DNA from: Fasciolopsis buskii
Lineage: Eukaryota; Platyhelminthes; Trematoda; Plagiorchiida; Fasciolidae
Direction of reading: 5' to 3'
Assembly: GCA_008360955.1 (NCBI GenBank)
Contig: LUCM01002277.1
Span: 124,001 to 188,000 of the forward strand
DNA length: 64,000 nucleotides
Numbering within the stretch: position 1 is the stretch's first letter; each line of letters opens with the position of its first letter. Under the pieces are notes generated by a model that saw only the letters and a program-made list of their open reading frames with translations, was not told where the DNA came from and ran no database searches. Both the position numbers and the translations under genes were made by a program. Shown one piece after another: positions 14,101 through 25,211 of this stretch.

Positions 14101-14240
14101 GACTGCGGATAAGGTCGTGGGTTCGAATCCTCCCACCGTCGGTCAACTTCCTTACTTAACAGCCCTCTGTTGACCGTGGCTCCCTTCCTGAAAAATAATG
14201 TATACTTTCGTTTTATTAATAAAGGAAGCAAATAAAAATG
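14101..14240 (+). mobile_element. tRNA-derived SINE, family 1, 5'-truncated copy
   Basis: This copy keeps the second half of a tRNA-like head, with the B-box type sequence GGGTTCGAATCC at 14119-14130. A conserved tail follows: CAACTTCC..CAGCCCTCTGTTGACC, then CCCTTCCTGAAAAA, and an A/T-rich 3' end with TTATTAATAAAGGAAG. The same tail recurs in six other places in this window. The first half of the head is missing. The internal Pol III promoter of such elements consists of the A and B boxes of the tRNA part. Confidence 0.75.
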
Positions 14241-15047
14241 ACGAATTCAGAAGTCCCTTACCAGCTTTGAGCAAGCGTGCGTTTAAGGGCTGTAAGAAAT
14301 ACGGTGGGTTTGGATACCACGATGATTGTTTCCAATTATTTTGAGTTGCCTGCGACTTGTTAAAGAAGAAAACGTTGTTATAACTTTTGAAATCGCAGAA
14401 TGACTACTGATAACAATTTAATTGCGCTGTCTGCTGGAACATACTACTTACACATATAGAAGATTTGTCGTTTGAAAATAAAGTGTAGGGATACAGGTGT
14501 CCATTGTGCACAGTGGGTGGACATAGTGAGTTTAGAATACCTGATCCTAACTTCTGTTGCTAGTTGAAATGCAATGGAATCCGGTAACCATATACGGTTT
14601 TGCAAACCAGTTTTTCCACACCAATGATATATTGCAGTCCCAGCAAAGAAGCTAAAGAGTACATAAAGAAGGCACAGTAAAAGCGCACAATTCTGTTAGC
14701 ATCAAGTGATGGTAAAAATTTTACGAACGCATTCACAATCACCGGGAAACCACTTTCGTTTATTTGTCCCTTTTTCGCCCGTCTGTGGAATATCCGCGAT
14801 GCTGGGACTGTCGTGACGTATCATTCTTCATTGTGCAATTAAAATAAAATAGGCTCTTTAAGAATCGGTAAGGCAATTAATAATCTGTAAGAGGCAAACG
14901 GATTCCCAAAAAATCAAACCCAGACAAGCTTTCATCCAACATCTATAAATAACCGTGACAGTGCACCGTTTTCGGTGTCAGCCTTTAGGATTCATCAATC
15001 TTCAGAAATGTTTGGGCGAATAAGCTAGTTTTCCAAGTAGAAAATAA

Positions 15048-15168
15048 CTACACACAATAATCAAACATTTCCATGGATAGTAACTTTGCAGTCCCAATAA
15101 TTACTTCGTCGGTAATATAAATTGCTATTGCTTTTTCCATTTTTTTCGAATAATTTGTTTTGTACAGG
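15048..15168 (-). CDS. Candidate last exon of a minus-strand gene, unknown protein
   Basis: A good acceptor (TTCACGTTTGCAG) precedes one base plus 39 codons and a stop. The product piece is rich in Lys, Ile and Met: LYKTNYSKKMEK, then AIAIYITDEVIIGT, then the end MFDYCV. The first base completes an Arg/Ser-type codon left by the proposed exon 21479-21526, so the frame carries over. If this chain is real, the intron of about 6.3 kb between them holds a CR1-like LINE and two SINE copies. No family is recognised. Confidence 0.25.
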
Positions 15169-16129
15169 CTGCAAACGTGAACATCAGAGTAACTTAAAGG
15201 GGAGGAAATTGTTTGAGTTAGTTGTGCCTTCTGCATCTGGTCAATCGTTCGCGGGGATTTTTTTACCATCCAAACCATTTTATCGTTAAGTGGAACAAAA
15301 ATATGATTGTCAAAGGTTCTGGTTTTTCTGTCTCAGTTGAATCTTATTTGACTTAACACGCCGCTGTCGCGTCGTCATGCCCAAATGCCGATTATGGGCC
15401 GCTATCATATTAAGATCAGGTTTTGCTTTGAATGATTAGTTAGAGAATATTTTTAACAAATAAATTTCACATCTTTATCTGGCAAAAGTTACAATTTCGA
15501 ATTCTTCAGTTCTACTATGAAGTGGTGAGACTTTATCCAAGCTGAAAGCATTTGTTGTTACTGCTTCAGAAAAAAACAATTTATAATAAATGAGGATGTC
15601 CAAGACATAGAGCGAGTTTCTACGCCAATTAGTTACATTAGAACGCGTTCAAATTGGACCACATGCAAGGTGAAAAATGAGTAGGCCCAAATTTATATGA
15701 AAAATTCATATGAACAATGTGACCCAAACGTTATCTGTCTAAATCGTTCGTGGTTATAATTGTTATATTCAACGACTGAATTTTCGTACCGAATTCGATT
15801 AGGCCGCATGTCTAATGGCATCTAAACGTTTGGTGGAACCGCCTTAATGAAATTCGGAATATTTTGCCCCATATATAATGGTTTACTTTTCACGTCATTG
15901 TCATGGATAGACTTTTGACTGGGTGATCTACAATTATGTCCCTGTTATTCCATCGAATTCTTTCCGGATATTTCGTTCTGTTATGGTGGTCTCCGTTCAA
16001 CGCTACAATCGCTCGGAATTAATTTTGTTGTAAAACCATGTCGTTTCTCAACATGGACTGGGATCGCACATTGTTGCACCCAAAAGATTTTCTTACCCAT
16101 CTAAAAGACTGACTCTTGCCGGCTGGCAG
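15169..16129. other. No recognised feature
   Basis: This is AT-rich sequence with no open frame, repeat copy or RNA motif that I could support on either strand. Confidence 0.5.
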
Positions 16130-18330
16130 GCAACTCTTAATTGCACCCTTCCGGCCAAGATGTCCATTCCGGCATTACTGAGTACCAACATCCGCTCTCT
16201 GTTTACGAAAACGTCGGATCTATCCTTTGTACTTCAATCACCTAACCATGTTCACACATGTATCATCTGCATACAGGAATCGTGGCTGAACCCGGATATC
16301 GCTGATTCACTCGTGCCGATCGACAGCTTCAGATTCCTTCGGCAGGACAGAGTTTCGGATAAGAAGACCGCAGGCGGTGTCGCAACATACATAAACTCTT
16401 TCTGGTCTGTCAAGTCCAAAGTTATTTATACGTACTCGCTAAATGGAACTGACTGTCTCGTGACACTGTCATTCTAGATTTTCTCACCATACCAGTACAA
16501 TCATGACGAACTTATATATTGCCTCTTTTAGCTCGCAACACAATATCACATCTTTTTTCGACTTCTAATATTTATTGTTCCTGTTCTTGAGGATAGTCTG
16601 CATATTATTGTAGGTGATTTCAATCATGCTTCTGCCCTATCACTAACTGTGTTTGATTTGACTGGCCTCTGCTTTTCTCCTACTAGAGACTGTTTCATGT
16701 TAGGTAGGGTTATTACCAACCACCCTGGTTACTTTACCCTGAAACTTCCTACTTCAATTTCAAGTGATGGTCATTGTCTGCCCGAGATATACTCTCGGTT
16801 GGCTTTCCATTCCGTCAGGCCAACAAATCAAATCCGAGTTCGCCTCCTTAACCCTTTCCGTAACAACCCTATTCTTCTTCAGAAAACACTTTCTCTCGCA
16901 TCTATCTGTTTCTCTGTTCAACCCTTGCTCAATGACATTATCAAACCTTTCACACAAACGGCAACGCAATTCTTGATATCTGCTGTCCCACAGAAACATT
17001 ATTCGTCTTAAACGCCGTATCTTTACCCAGAAAATAAAATCTCTAAGAAATGCAAGGAGCACTTCTACGAATCCCGTAATAACTCAAGCATGCTGTATAT
17101 TTCAAACCTAATAAAAGCTGAAATCAATAGCATCGACATGACAATCGCCAGCCAACTGTTAAGTGGTAGCAATAATCGATTCCTATGGCAAGGCATTCGA
17201 CTGCAGTGTACGACGAAAAAGAAACATGAGAAAACTTCTGTTGATGTCGGCAGTATCAATCGTGCTTTCATCCATACTGCCACTTTTACCGCGGTTATAC
17301 TTAAACGGAATGATATGGAAGTTGCAAGTTTTTCTAGGGAAGAAATGCTCTATCTTCTCCGCACGACTACAATTACCACAGGGTTTGGTTCTGATAGTCT
17401 GTCCTCAGCTCTTTTAAGGCATGACGCTATGGTTCTGACGGATGCATTCACTTCTCTGGTAAACTCAACATTAAGTTCACCTTCTAACCATGACTGTTGA
17501 ATACCCATCACTATTATTCTTATCCCAAAATCTACCAGTTCGACGACTTCGGCAAAACGTTTTCGCCCCATCGCCTCAACATCTTCTAGTTCTAAACTGA
17601 TGGGACGTGTTATACTTGAGCGGCTGTATTCATCTATTTATCATCCTGACTACCCATTTAAGTTTGTTTTTGAATCTAACAGGTCCACTTTGGAGGCTGT
17701 CGCCACCGCATCTGTAACTCCTCAAACACATCAATGAAATCTGTCTGCTGCCCCATCCTAGACTATACGTCGGCATTTGATTCGGTTCCACGGTCTCTTC
17801 TACTTCGCAAACTGGAAACATTTGGTTTTCCCACGCCTTTATTAGCATGGCTATCTGATTACTTTACTAACCGAACCCAGTGCACATGAATGGACGGTAA
17901 AACTGCAAAACCGTTGATTGACAATTCAGGGTACTGCTCTTTCACCGTTTCTCTTCTCTACTTACATCAGCGACATATCAACCAGTTCGCCCTGTCAACT
18001 GTTTAAGTATGCTGTTGATTTTGTCCTCTCGAACAACGATGACTTTAGCCGTGTGTCATTCGTACCGCGAACTGAATTATCCTTAATTCTATATGATCAA
18101 GACTTATTAGCATGTGAGAAATTTGTCCACAAATCCCTCAGATCTCACGCATTCTTTAAACAACGAACTTCAGAAGTGCCTCTCTCGTATTTATACATGA
18201 TCCGTTTTTCATCCCATACCGTTCAGAATCAATATCTATAGGAATTCCACTGTCCCATATTTCGCACGCATTTTGACAAACCGTGACCGTGTTTTAGCCG
18301 ACTTCCTGAGCAACCTTTCATGATGTGTCC
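16130..18330 (+). mobile_element. CR1-like non-LTR retrotransposon, decayed
   Basis: The 105-codon frame at 16160-16477 is the N-terminal endonuclease region: NIRSLFTKTSDL, IICIQESWLNPDI (the substrate-binding ExWL block), FLRQDR and GGVATYINS. After a stop, frame-shifted pieces continue the order. IIVGDFNHAS at about 16606-16635 is the endonuclease DFN motif, and SSDGHCLPE at about 16760 matches the SDH block. The reverse-transcriptase part follows: LDYTSAFDSVPRSLLLRKLE at about 17757, LAWLSDYFTNRTQC, GTALSPFLFSTYISDI at about 17930, and FKYAVDFVLS at about 18003. The catalytic YADD box has become YAVD, so one of the paired aspartates is gone. Many stops and shifts make it inactive. The nearest known relatives by motif style are CR1/L2-type LINEs such as those reported from schistosomes; I infer this from memory. 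Both ends are approximate. Confidence 0.8.
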
Positions 18331-19985
18331 TGATTATTACTCGATGAGTTTTGTTTTTCACATTTTTAAAAAGTGATGATCATGAATTGTTTCCTTTTTT
18401 AATTTATGCTCTCACGATTTTGACTGAGATGGGACATTACTTTTTTATGCAAAGTTCATAGAATGCAATACAATAGCGCGCCTCTTAGTTTGTTCAGCTC
18501 AGGGAGCACTTTGCTCGATTTATTCACAGAAACAAACTAATGAAAGCATTATTAACGAAGCTTAGGACCTACTAAGAATTTGATTTCATTCGATACACCG
18601 CGAGGTCATAATCATTATTGTCCACTGGACAGCTACACTGTCCACGAAAAACAGCTTCCAATAGCAGCTGGAATCGAAATATTTCAGATCGATCTCATTC
18701 TACAAACAGGGTTATTCTGGACAGTGAAATGAGAGTTGTAATTCCGCGAGACCATTCACAGAGCATACCGCATGGAGCTTGGTACTTCTAGCAATAGAAT
18801 CAAAAGAAAACAGCCTCGCTGACATCTCAAAGTTTAAAGTCGCGGTTAATGGGACATCAGACATGGGGGATTCAAATGGTGCACTTCAATCATTGCTTTC
18901 TCAATTGTTATGTCTGATTAAATTGGGCAGTCTTATTCACGAGTGAGATAACGCTAGAAGAAATCAACAGCGAACGAAAGCAAGTGAGCAAGTGACTATG
19001 TCACAAAACACATGCAGACATTCTGAGTGAGGAAAAATGTTTACTTTCTTGAACAAGATGTTTTTTTTCAGTTATAAAACATCATGTAAACATCCAGTTT
19101 ACTTGTCAAAAGCTGACTGTCGGCGACGTGAATGTTAACGTGATCAGGCTAACGGTAACAGTCATTCATAGTCAGAAGCCATAGTGCCTTGTCAGATGCT
19201 TCATATGTTCAGGTAGGTTTCGTTTGTCCGTGACATAAATGACCCTGAACGTTGTGCTAATCCGGTTTTGCAAACTACGCGTGTTGCACAGTTCTCAGCG
19301 TAGTTGGCATTCCGTTGCTTATCACCCCAGTGATTTTCAGCTGAATGTTTAAGCACAACCGCGTAAGTTACAGTGTACTTGGCGTACAAGCATACTTGAA
19401 ACGAGTCAAACAGTCTAATTTTGTACACTTCAAACTTTCTGCTTTTGGATTTCGTCAACTTCCACTATTTATTTCTCTCACAGTTCCATAACTTCAAACA
19501 TATTCAGACCAACTTATGTTAACGACCGGCATGACTATTCGATCCGGAGTAGCATATGAGGAGATTTTCCATTCCGAGTGTCTTTTGGGTTGTTATATTT
19601 AATGCGATATACTTCAATTCAACTGCTACAAACGGCAATAAAACGCGTGATCGTGAACTAAAACTCGAGTTTATTTCCGCTGATAATGACACGAATGCAT
19701 ACTACTACAGCCCTGGGGAATGACTAGCTTTCGGATTCCCAGTGCGGCAGTAAATGAAGTCGAGTGATCAACTTAAACCTATCGCCGTCGGATCGACAGA
19801 GCGACAACCCGAATATTATATATACAAAACGTTACTACCAATTGGTGTATGTGAATACTCCACATCGTTATTAATGTAATTGCTAGCAAAGAATGAATGA
19901 AAAATGCTGTTTTTGGTCTCCGCATAGTGAGAAGAAGCAAAAAGAATATGGAAGAACGTGACTTAATATCCCCTCTATTACAGTC
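18331..19985. other. No recognised gene
   Basis: One exon-like start is seen near 19071. An eight-T pyrimidine run ending in CAG precedes 22 open, Cys- and Arg-rich codons before a stop. It has no recognised partner, so I do not call it. Otherwise the sequence is AT-rich and featureless. Confidence 0.4.
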
Positions 19986-20145
19986 GAGCCGGCGGTGGTC
20001 AAGCGGATAGGATAGCGGTTTCGAATCCTCCCAACGCCGGTCAGTCTGTCCACCTGGCAGCCCTCGGATGGTCGCGGCTTCGTTCCTGAAAAAAATGATG
20101 TACTTTCTTATTTCATTAATAGAGGAAGTGAAAGATAAAAAGCAA
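19986..20145 (+). mobile_element. tRNA-derived SINE, family 1, with internal head deletion
   Basis: The head starts GAGCCGGCGGTGGTCAAGCG (A-box region) and reaches the B box GGTTTCGAATCC after only a short spacer. The anticodon-arm portion seen in the copy at 21135 is missing by roughly 25 bases. The 3' edge of the head, CAACGCCGGTC, still pairs with the CCGGCG at the start, as an acceptor stem would. The tail matches the other copies: CAGCCCTCGGATGG, TTCCTGAAAAAA, TTTCATTAATAGAGGAAG. Confidence 0.8.
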
Positions 20146-20801
20146 AGAAAAAAAGGAGCCAAGCACATCGATTTTTGCCTATCCTACTCCTAAATGAATG
20201 AATGCACTGGCAAGGTGAAACCGATGAATGGTTCTTTGATCAACCGCCGCACTCTCATTTGTGTCTTCGAACAAAAAGCATCACGAGAATGAAAATCTAG
20301 GAGAGCAGATTTACTTTAAATTATTATTTCTCTCTCCTCATCATAAGATGATTTGCTAGGCAATGATTTTTTTTCGCATAGTTTTATCAGATGTAAAATA
20401 ATTCAATTCTTCGCACAACAGTTTTTTTATTTTCTTGCTTGCATTTCGTGTAGAAAGCTTATACAAGTTTCTTGTGATTTCACGTTCGCCAACACGATTC
20501 GATCTCCAGTTGTTTGCATTTTTGAGCAGGGAGAAAAACTGACAAGCCCCCGTTTTGCGGCGGAACACAAACATGGTTTCCCGTGTTAGACTATCATTTT
20601 TTCCGATCTAATTACTTCTTTCTACTTGTTCGTAGCTCCGGGCTAAATACACACAAATCCAAAACAAACCGAAGATGTTTAACACGATTCTGACAAATAT
20701 AACCAGTTTGATTATTGTGATTATCAAGTTTCATTCACACTCATTATTTGCTAATTTTCTGCAACATTTTTGTCGACCAAAACTTTTCCGACTGGTTTCA
20801 G

Positions 20802-20951
20802 CCAAACGACCCTGGAAGATTCGTCACCTATGCGTCAAATGAACTTCGCTGTTTCGATGCCTTGATCGGGACTTATAAATGTCCCAACAGTCGTTTGCTC
20901 CAATATCCCCTTGTTGCTTGGACTATCCTTGCATATTTATTACAACGTGCA
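20802..20951 (+). CDS. Candidate internal exon of 50 codons, possible membrane segment
   Basis: A strong acceptor (CTTTTCCGACTGGTTTCAG) and a GCA|GTGAGT donor bound exactly 150 bases. One frame is open throughout and the other two contain stops. The exon starts and ends between codons. It reads PNDPGRFVTYASNELRCFD, then ALIGTYKCPNSRLLQYPL, then VAWTILAYLLQRA. The end is hydrophobic enough for a membrane helix or a buried helix. G+C is higher than in the flanks. The candidate exon 27070-27228 on the same strand also starts and ends between codons, so the two could be joined. I do not recognise the family. Confidence 0.35.
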
Positions 20952-21134
20952 GTGAGTTCCTAAAGAGACTCAATTCGAATTTTATGACCGCTGATAGGCA
21001 ACTGATTATGGGTAGACACCTTACAACTGTGATTTATCCGTAGGAAAGTGCTTATTTTTTGAAAGTCAATGTGCGAAGACATTGAGACATAAACTCTCCG
21101 AAAGGATTGTGTAAGAGGAATTATTTCGTAAGCC

Positions 21135-21301
21135 GACCGGCGATGGCCAAGCGGATAAGATTGTGACGTTTGGATGCGAAGCTCGCGGGTTCGAATTCTC
21201 CCACAGCCGGTAAACTTCCCCACTTGACAGCTCTCTGCTGGCCGCGACCCCCTTCCTGATGAACACTGTTATTTCATTAAAAATGAAGTAAAAGTTAAAA
21301 G
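21135..21301 (+). mobile_element. tRNA-derived SINE, family 1, near full length
   Basis: This copy has a complete tRNA-like head: GACCGGCGATGGCCAAGCGG (A box), then CGTTTGGATGCGAAG, then the B box GGGTTCGAATTC and CACAGCCGGT. Comparing copies, the family's original ends were GACCGGCG and CGCCGGTC, which are perfect complements and correspond to a tRNA acceptor stem. The tail CTTGACAGCTCTCTGCTGGCC, CCTTCCTGA and an A-rich end with AAATGAAGTAAAAG follow. Confidence 0.85.
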
Positions 21302-21478
21302 ATTGTTCACTACTTGTTTATACAAGCATGTAACATCATACGAATATAATCGTGCTATTTTTAGCCCCTAACGAATCATAAACACGAGGGCCACTGATTT
21401 GTTGTTGATTACTTGTTGTTTCGAACGATAAAGATAGAAAAGTTTTACTCAGTGCACACTAATCTACTTTCTGCTTAC

Positions 21479-21526
21479 CTGTTGTCTGCCCCAAGAATGA
21501 TCACTCCGGGCACATAATCGTTCATG
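21479..21526 (-). CDS. Candidate 48-bp internal exon of a minus-strand gene
   Basis: The acceptor is CTGCCCTAG and the donor is AACAG|GTAAGC, a strong match. With one base carried from the exon at 22238-22300, the frame reads MNDYVPGVIILGADN and leaves AG for the next exon. A longer version using an acceptor at 21538 is also possible (frame CCPSMNDYVPG), but it does not fit the neighbour's phase. G+C is about half. The 48-bp symmetric size is in the range of the microexons known in flatworms. Confidence 0.28.
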
Positions 21527-22237
21527 CTAGGGCAGCACTGTTGTTGATATTGTACAAAGCACAATAACTAGCATTGTTTTACGTTATATTAACACATTTG
21601 ATTTTGAACAAACTATTTTGTTCATCAGCTCAAATTCGATCTTTAATTTGGGAAAAGTAGCAATCGAAAACTCTATCATGATGTTTGGAAAATGGCTCAG
21701 CTCATTCGGATTAAAGATACTGAAGAATAAACTCTAGAGAGCGACCTGTGTTTGAAACACGAAGGGCGAACGTTAAATAAAGATTAGAGCCTGCTGCTTT
21801 TTGAGGTACTGAAATGGTACACGTTTTTCTGTGGCGTTGAACAAGTAGCGTCTTGAATTATTTGGAAAAAATCAATCTGGTCTGCCCTGGGTTTAATGGG
21901 ACCTCTCCAGCCAGCCAATGCTCAGTAAGGAGTTGGTGAAATGAAAAACAAACCAAAATCCTGGTTAGATTATGTCAGGTGATAGCAATCGGTCGTCATT
22001 GCGCCTGAGTCAGATATGACCGTCTCATTGGCTAGCTTTGGTCGTGCGGAGATAAACTGAGCTGGACAAATGTCAATCAATACATCATCGTGGATGCAAA
22101 GCAACCGAGTCAGAGTAGGCGACCAACAACGGCAAGACCAAATTGAAATAGCATCATCTCATTGGCTGCCAGGTGTGACTGGAACGCAAGACTGCAAAAA
22201 TCTAAAGTGGGAAGTTCATATAGTAATTTGTGCTCAC

Positions 22238-22300
22238 CGATCCGGATGAGCAGTCCGGACTTGATAACAAACGACATAAACGGAATCAGATGAAGTGCAT
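22238..22300 (-). CDS. Candidate 63-bp internal exon of a minus-strand gene
   Basis: A very good acceptor (CGTCCGTCTGTTTAG) and a GATCG|GTGAGC donor flank 63 bases. Taking two bases from the previous exon, the frame reads CTSSDSVYVVCYQVRTAHPD and leaves two bases. A different reading starting upstream at 22324 (PDSSVCLDALHLIPF...) is also open, so the frame is not unique. The choice rests on phase agreement with the flanking candidate exons. Confidence 0.25.
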
Positions 22301-23027
22301 CTAAACAGACGGACGAATCAGGAGCTAAAATAGTTTCAGTCACCGAGATAAGTATGCAAACAAAAGGCTTGCAAAAATGGGATGTCTTAAGTTAATAAAA
22401 TCAGATATTGCTTCATTTCGTCTTGTTTATTCTCGCTTGAATTATTGGGAAATGACAACACCATTCTGAATCCTGGATTGATTGACTGCAGAGAACACAT
22501 TTGGAACAGTACTGCACTATCACACTAGTTAATTCAAGCTTATATTTTCGGCAAATTCTAGATTGTTGATGATTCACGGCAACAGAGCATCTCATAACTG
22601 CACAGATCGCCGAATATTTTTGTTTTCTTTGCACACAAAGTTTAGTCAAACGGTACAAAACTTCAGCTTCAGCAGAAGGTAATATTTGGGAAATGAATGC
22701 ATTTTATACTCGCTCTGTTGAGTTAAACCTATTGATTGCACGCGGCCTCGATGACTTCAAGCAGCTTATCTATATTACTTCCAGGAATCAATGTTTTCAG
22801 CTAGAGGTGCACCTGAAATCGTCTGCGACTCATTAGTCGCGTTCACGGTTCTAACCGAGAACATGCAGCTTCTATGAGGACTTTCTATGAGTAATAAAAT
22901 TCTGTAAATATTGTTCCGAATGGACACGACTGTTATTAATTTCTCTGACGTATCATCATTAGGTCGTTGTTTGTTTAACAGAAATCAATTGGTGATAATT
23001 TTAATCATTTAAAACACATTATCATAC

Positions 23028-23220
23028 CTATTAATAAGTTCCGCATATCTAGGTATTTCGTTGGAAATATCGTGATTGACCGACTTGGTGGATCGTGTCA
23101 GCGCGTGACAAAACAATTTGGCTTGCGCAATCTTCAATTTTTTATCTCCCAAATTTGCAAACGAGTCCAAGTGATGAGGGCGCAAACATGAATGGTTGAT
23201 TGAAAGCCAATAATTGCCAG
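23028..23220 (-). CDS. Candidate exon upstream in the same minus-strand gene
   Basis: 63 codons are open, reading GNYWLSINHSCLRPHHL, then DKKLKIAQAKLFCHALTRS, then EIPRYAELIN, and ending at an ATAG|GTATGA donor with AG left over. That remainder fits the one-base start of the 22238-22300 exon. The acceptor I used (GAAAATAG) is poor, so the true left boundary on this strand may differ. No domain is recognised. The peptide is basic and soluble-looking. Confidence 0.27.
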
Positions 23221-25027
23221 CTATTTTCAATCAACCCGGTTAAGTGTATACGTTTCACATGGAATATTGCTCAGCTTCTTGTTCCCGTTAGCAATACAGA
23301 TGTTCTGATGATATTCACACTGAGAAAAACACGTTCAAGCATGTCATTCATGGCTTGTCCGCAGAAAGAAGTTAAGCAAGCATGGGAAATACCGCAGGTT
23401 TCGAAGAATAGCTTACTTTGAATTAGGAGTAACATTTAAGTTGGTAACAGAAAAAAACAGATCACTGAAAATATTCGGTGAATGTATTCACTGGTTACTA
23501 TGTATCATTACAAATTTAAGCATTCAAAAACCGAGCGTTTTTAATGAACTCGAATTTGTTTCTCGCATGTTATCTCTGGTGTTTTTTTTTGAATTCAATT
23601 GCAGTGTGCTACCGTTTGCAGATGCGAAATCAATTGCTTTTGTGAATGAATTTGATTAATTTTCTTTTCGTTGATTTTTTCAAATTCATTATGTTTACGC
23701 GTACCGTAGGGCGGAAAATATTTTATAAATTTATCACAAGGTTTGCAATTTTTGAGGAGCTTATTAGTTAGATTGTCGTTCTCTTCAGTGAATCAAGCAA
23801 TCTCTCCCCCAGTTTAGATGCATCAATGAACATTAGGGATCAGATTTGCGCATCAGTTTTGACACGAATCGTGGCAAGCAAACTACACACGAAAATGAAT
23901 TATGGCAATCATGAGCCGTCCGAAAGTGCTTGGTTGGTCAGAAAAAATCACGCAAGGACATGACCACTTCATCGGAGATGGTCAATTTAGTTTGCGCGTA
24001 ATCCATTTATGTATAACCACTCCGTTCACCAAACGAAGCATGCAATAGAACTGCAGAAGTCATGTCATATCAACGAACTATCTTAAATATATCCTAGCAT
24101 GTTAAACCTCGATTAACGGCGTTCGAATTAATAAGCTAAAAGACGTAAAAGAATCACAATAAAATAGAGGAAGTGCAAAAACAAACACAACTGTCAGTAC
24201 ATGACAAATACTTTCCTACATTGGAGTAAAAAATTAGTATTTCATGTCAAAGTAGGATACAAACGAATGCCCTCGGACAGAAAGACTAAATATTCTGTCT
24301 ACAAGTAATAACCGAGGCCGTATTTTGCCAATTCGTGCCGAGATGAAATGAAAAATGCCTAGTAATGTTAATGGCTTTGTCTACAAAATCCATCAGCATG
24401 TATTAAGACCGATATTTCCTACACCCATCCTAGTCAATCACTTCGAAGCCAATAGCTGTTCATCATGACCAAATTGAATTGCCGTCTCTATGCAAAAAGA
24501 CGAAATAATCACGAACATTTTTGTTTTGTTGCATTAGTATTATCTTGATGATAAAATGCCTCCGTAAATCATCAGTAACTAGTTACTTGCCATATCCAAT
24601 CAAGTTGGACGTGTACGCTTTCGGCATATCCATTTCTCCAACAAGTTTTTCATTCTGCTTAGATTGATTGGATTTATACCTCACTGATATAACGGGAAAT
24701 GTTGTTTGTTTTTCACATATTGCTCCTTGAATTCTAAAGGATTTAGGGAATTTTTACCTACTGGGATAATGGTACCCACTGCAGAATTAAGATTGCATGT
24801 GGTGGGACGTGATACGGTACAGTACGGGACCCGTGCATCATTTGAAACAGCTCCCGCTACTCAAAAATTCCAAAAAGGAAACGCTAAATGACGTTAGTGT
24901 AGTTAAAGCGCGCATAAATATTTCTATGTATGAATTTCAGATTGAGCAAACTAACAAGCAAAGGATCAGACTTAGTTTACCGAGCGTTTAGACTACTCAT
25001 ATCCGGACTCATTATGAAATCTTTTAG
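23221..25027. other. No recognised gene
   Basis: Short open frames only. On the plus strand at 22785, just left of this stretch, a clear acceptor (TATATTACTTCCAG) precedes 29 open codons and a stop. That could be a last exon, but nothing further supports it. Confidence 0.4.
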
Positions 25028-25211
25028 TTTTTTTATCTTTTACTTTTTCGTCCGTTATTATTGAAACAACAATGTACATCAATTTTCTGGAAAGAAGCCG
25101 CGGCCGGCAGAGGGCTGCCAAGTAGGGAAGTCGACTGGCAGTGGGAGGATACGAACCCGCGACCTTCATCTCCAAACGCCACGACCTTATCCGTTTGGCA
25201 ACCGCCGGCCA
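25028..25211 (-). mobile_element. tRNA-derived SINE, family 1, reverse orientation, near full length
   Basis: Read on the minus strand, the copy begins GGCCGGCGGTTGCCAAACGG (A-box region), continues CGTTTGGAGATGAAGGTCGC to the B box GGGTTCGTATCC, and then has the family tail and the A/T-rich end. On the plus strand this appears as the end GGCAACCGCCGGCC at 25198-25210 and a T-rich start. It matches the copies at 21135 and 36532 along its whole length. Confidence 0.85.

Noticed and set aside
16160..16477. A 105-codon host protein gene
   Set aside because: The sequence is the endonuclease N-terminus of a LINE and is continued by other LINE domains in shifted frames downstream.
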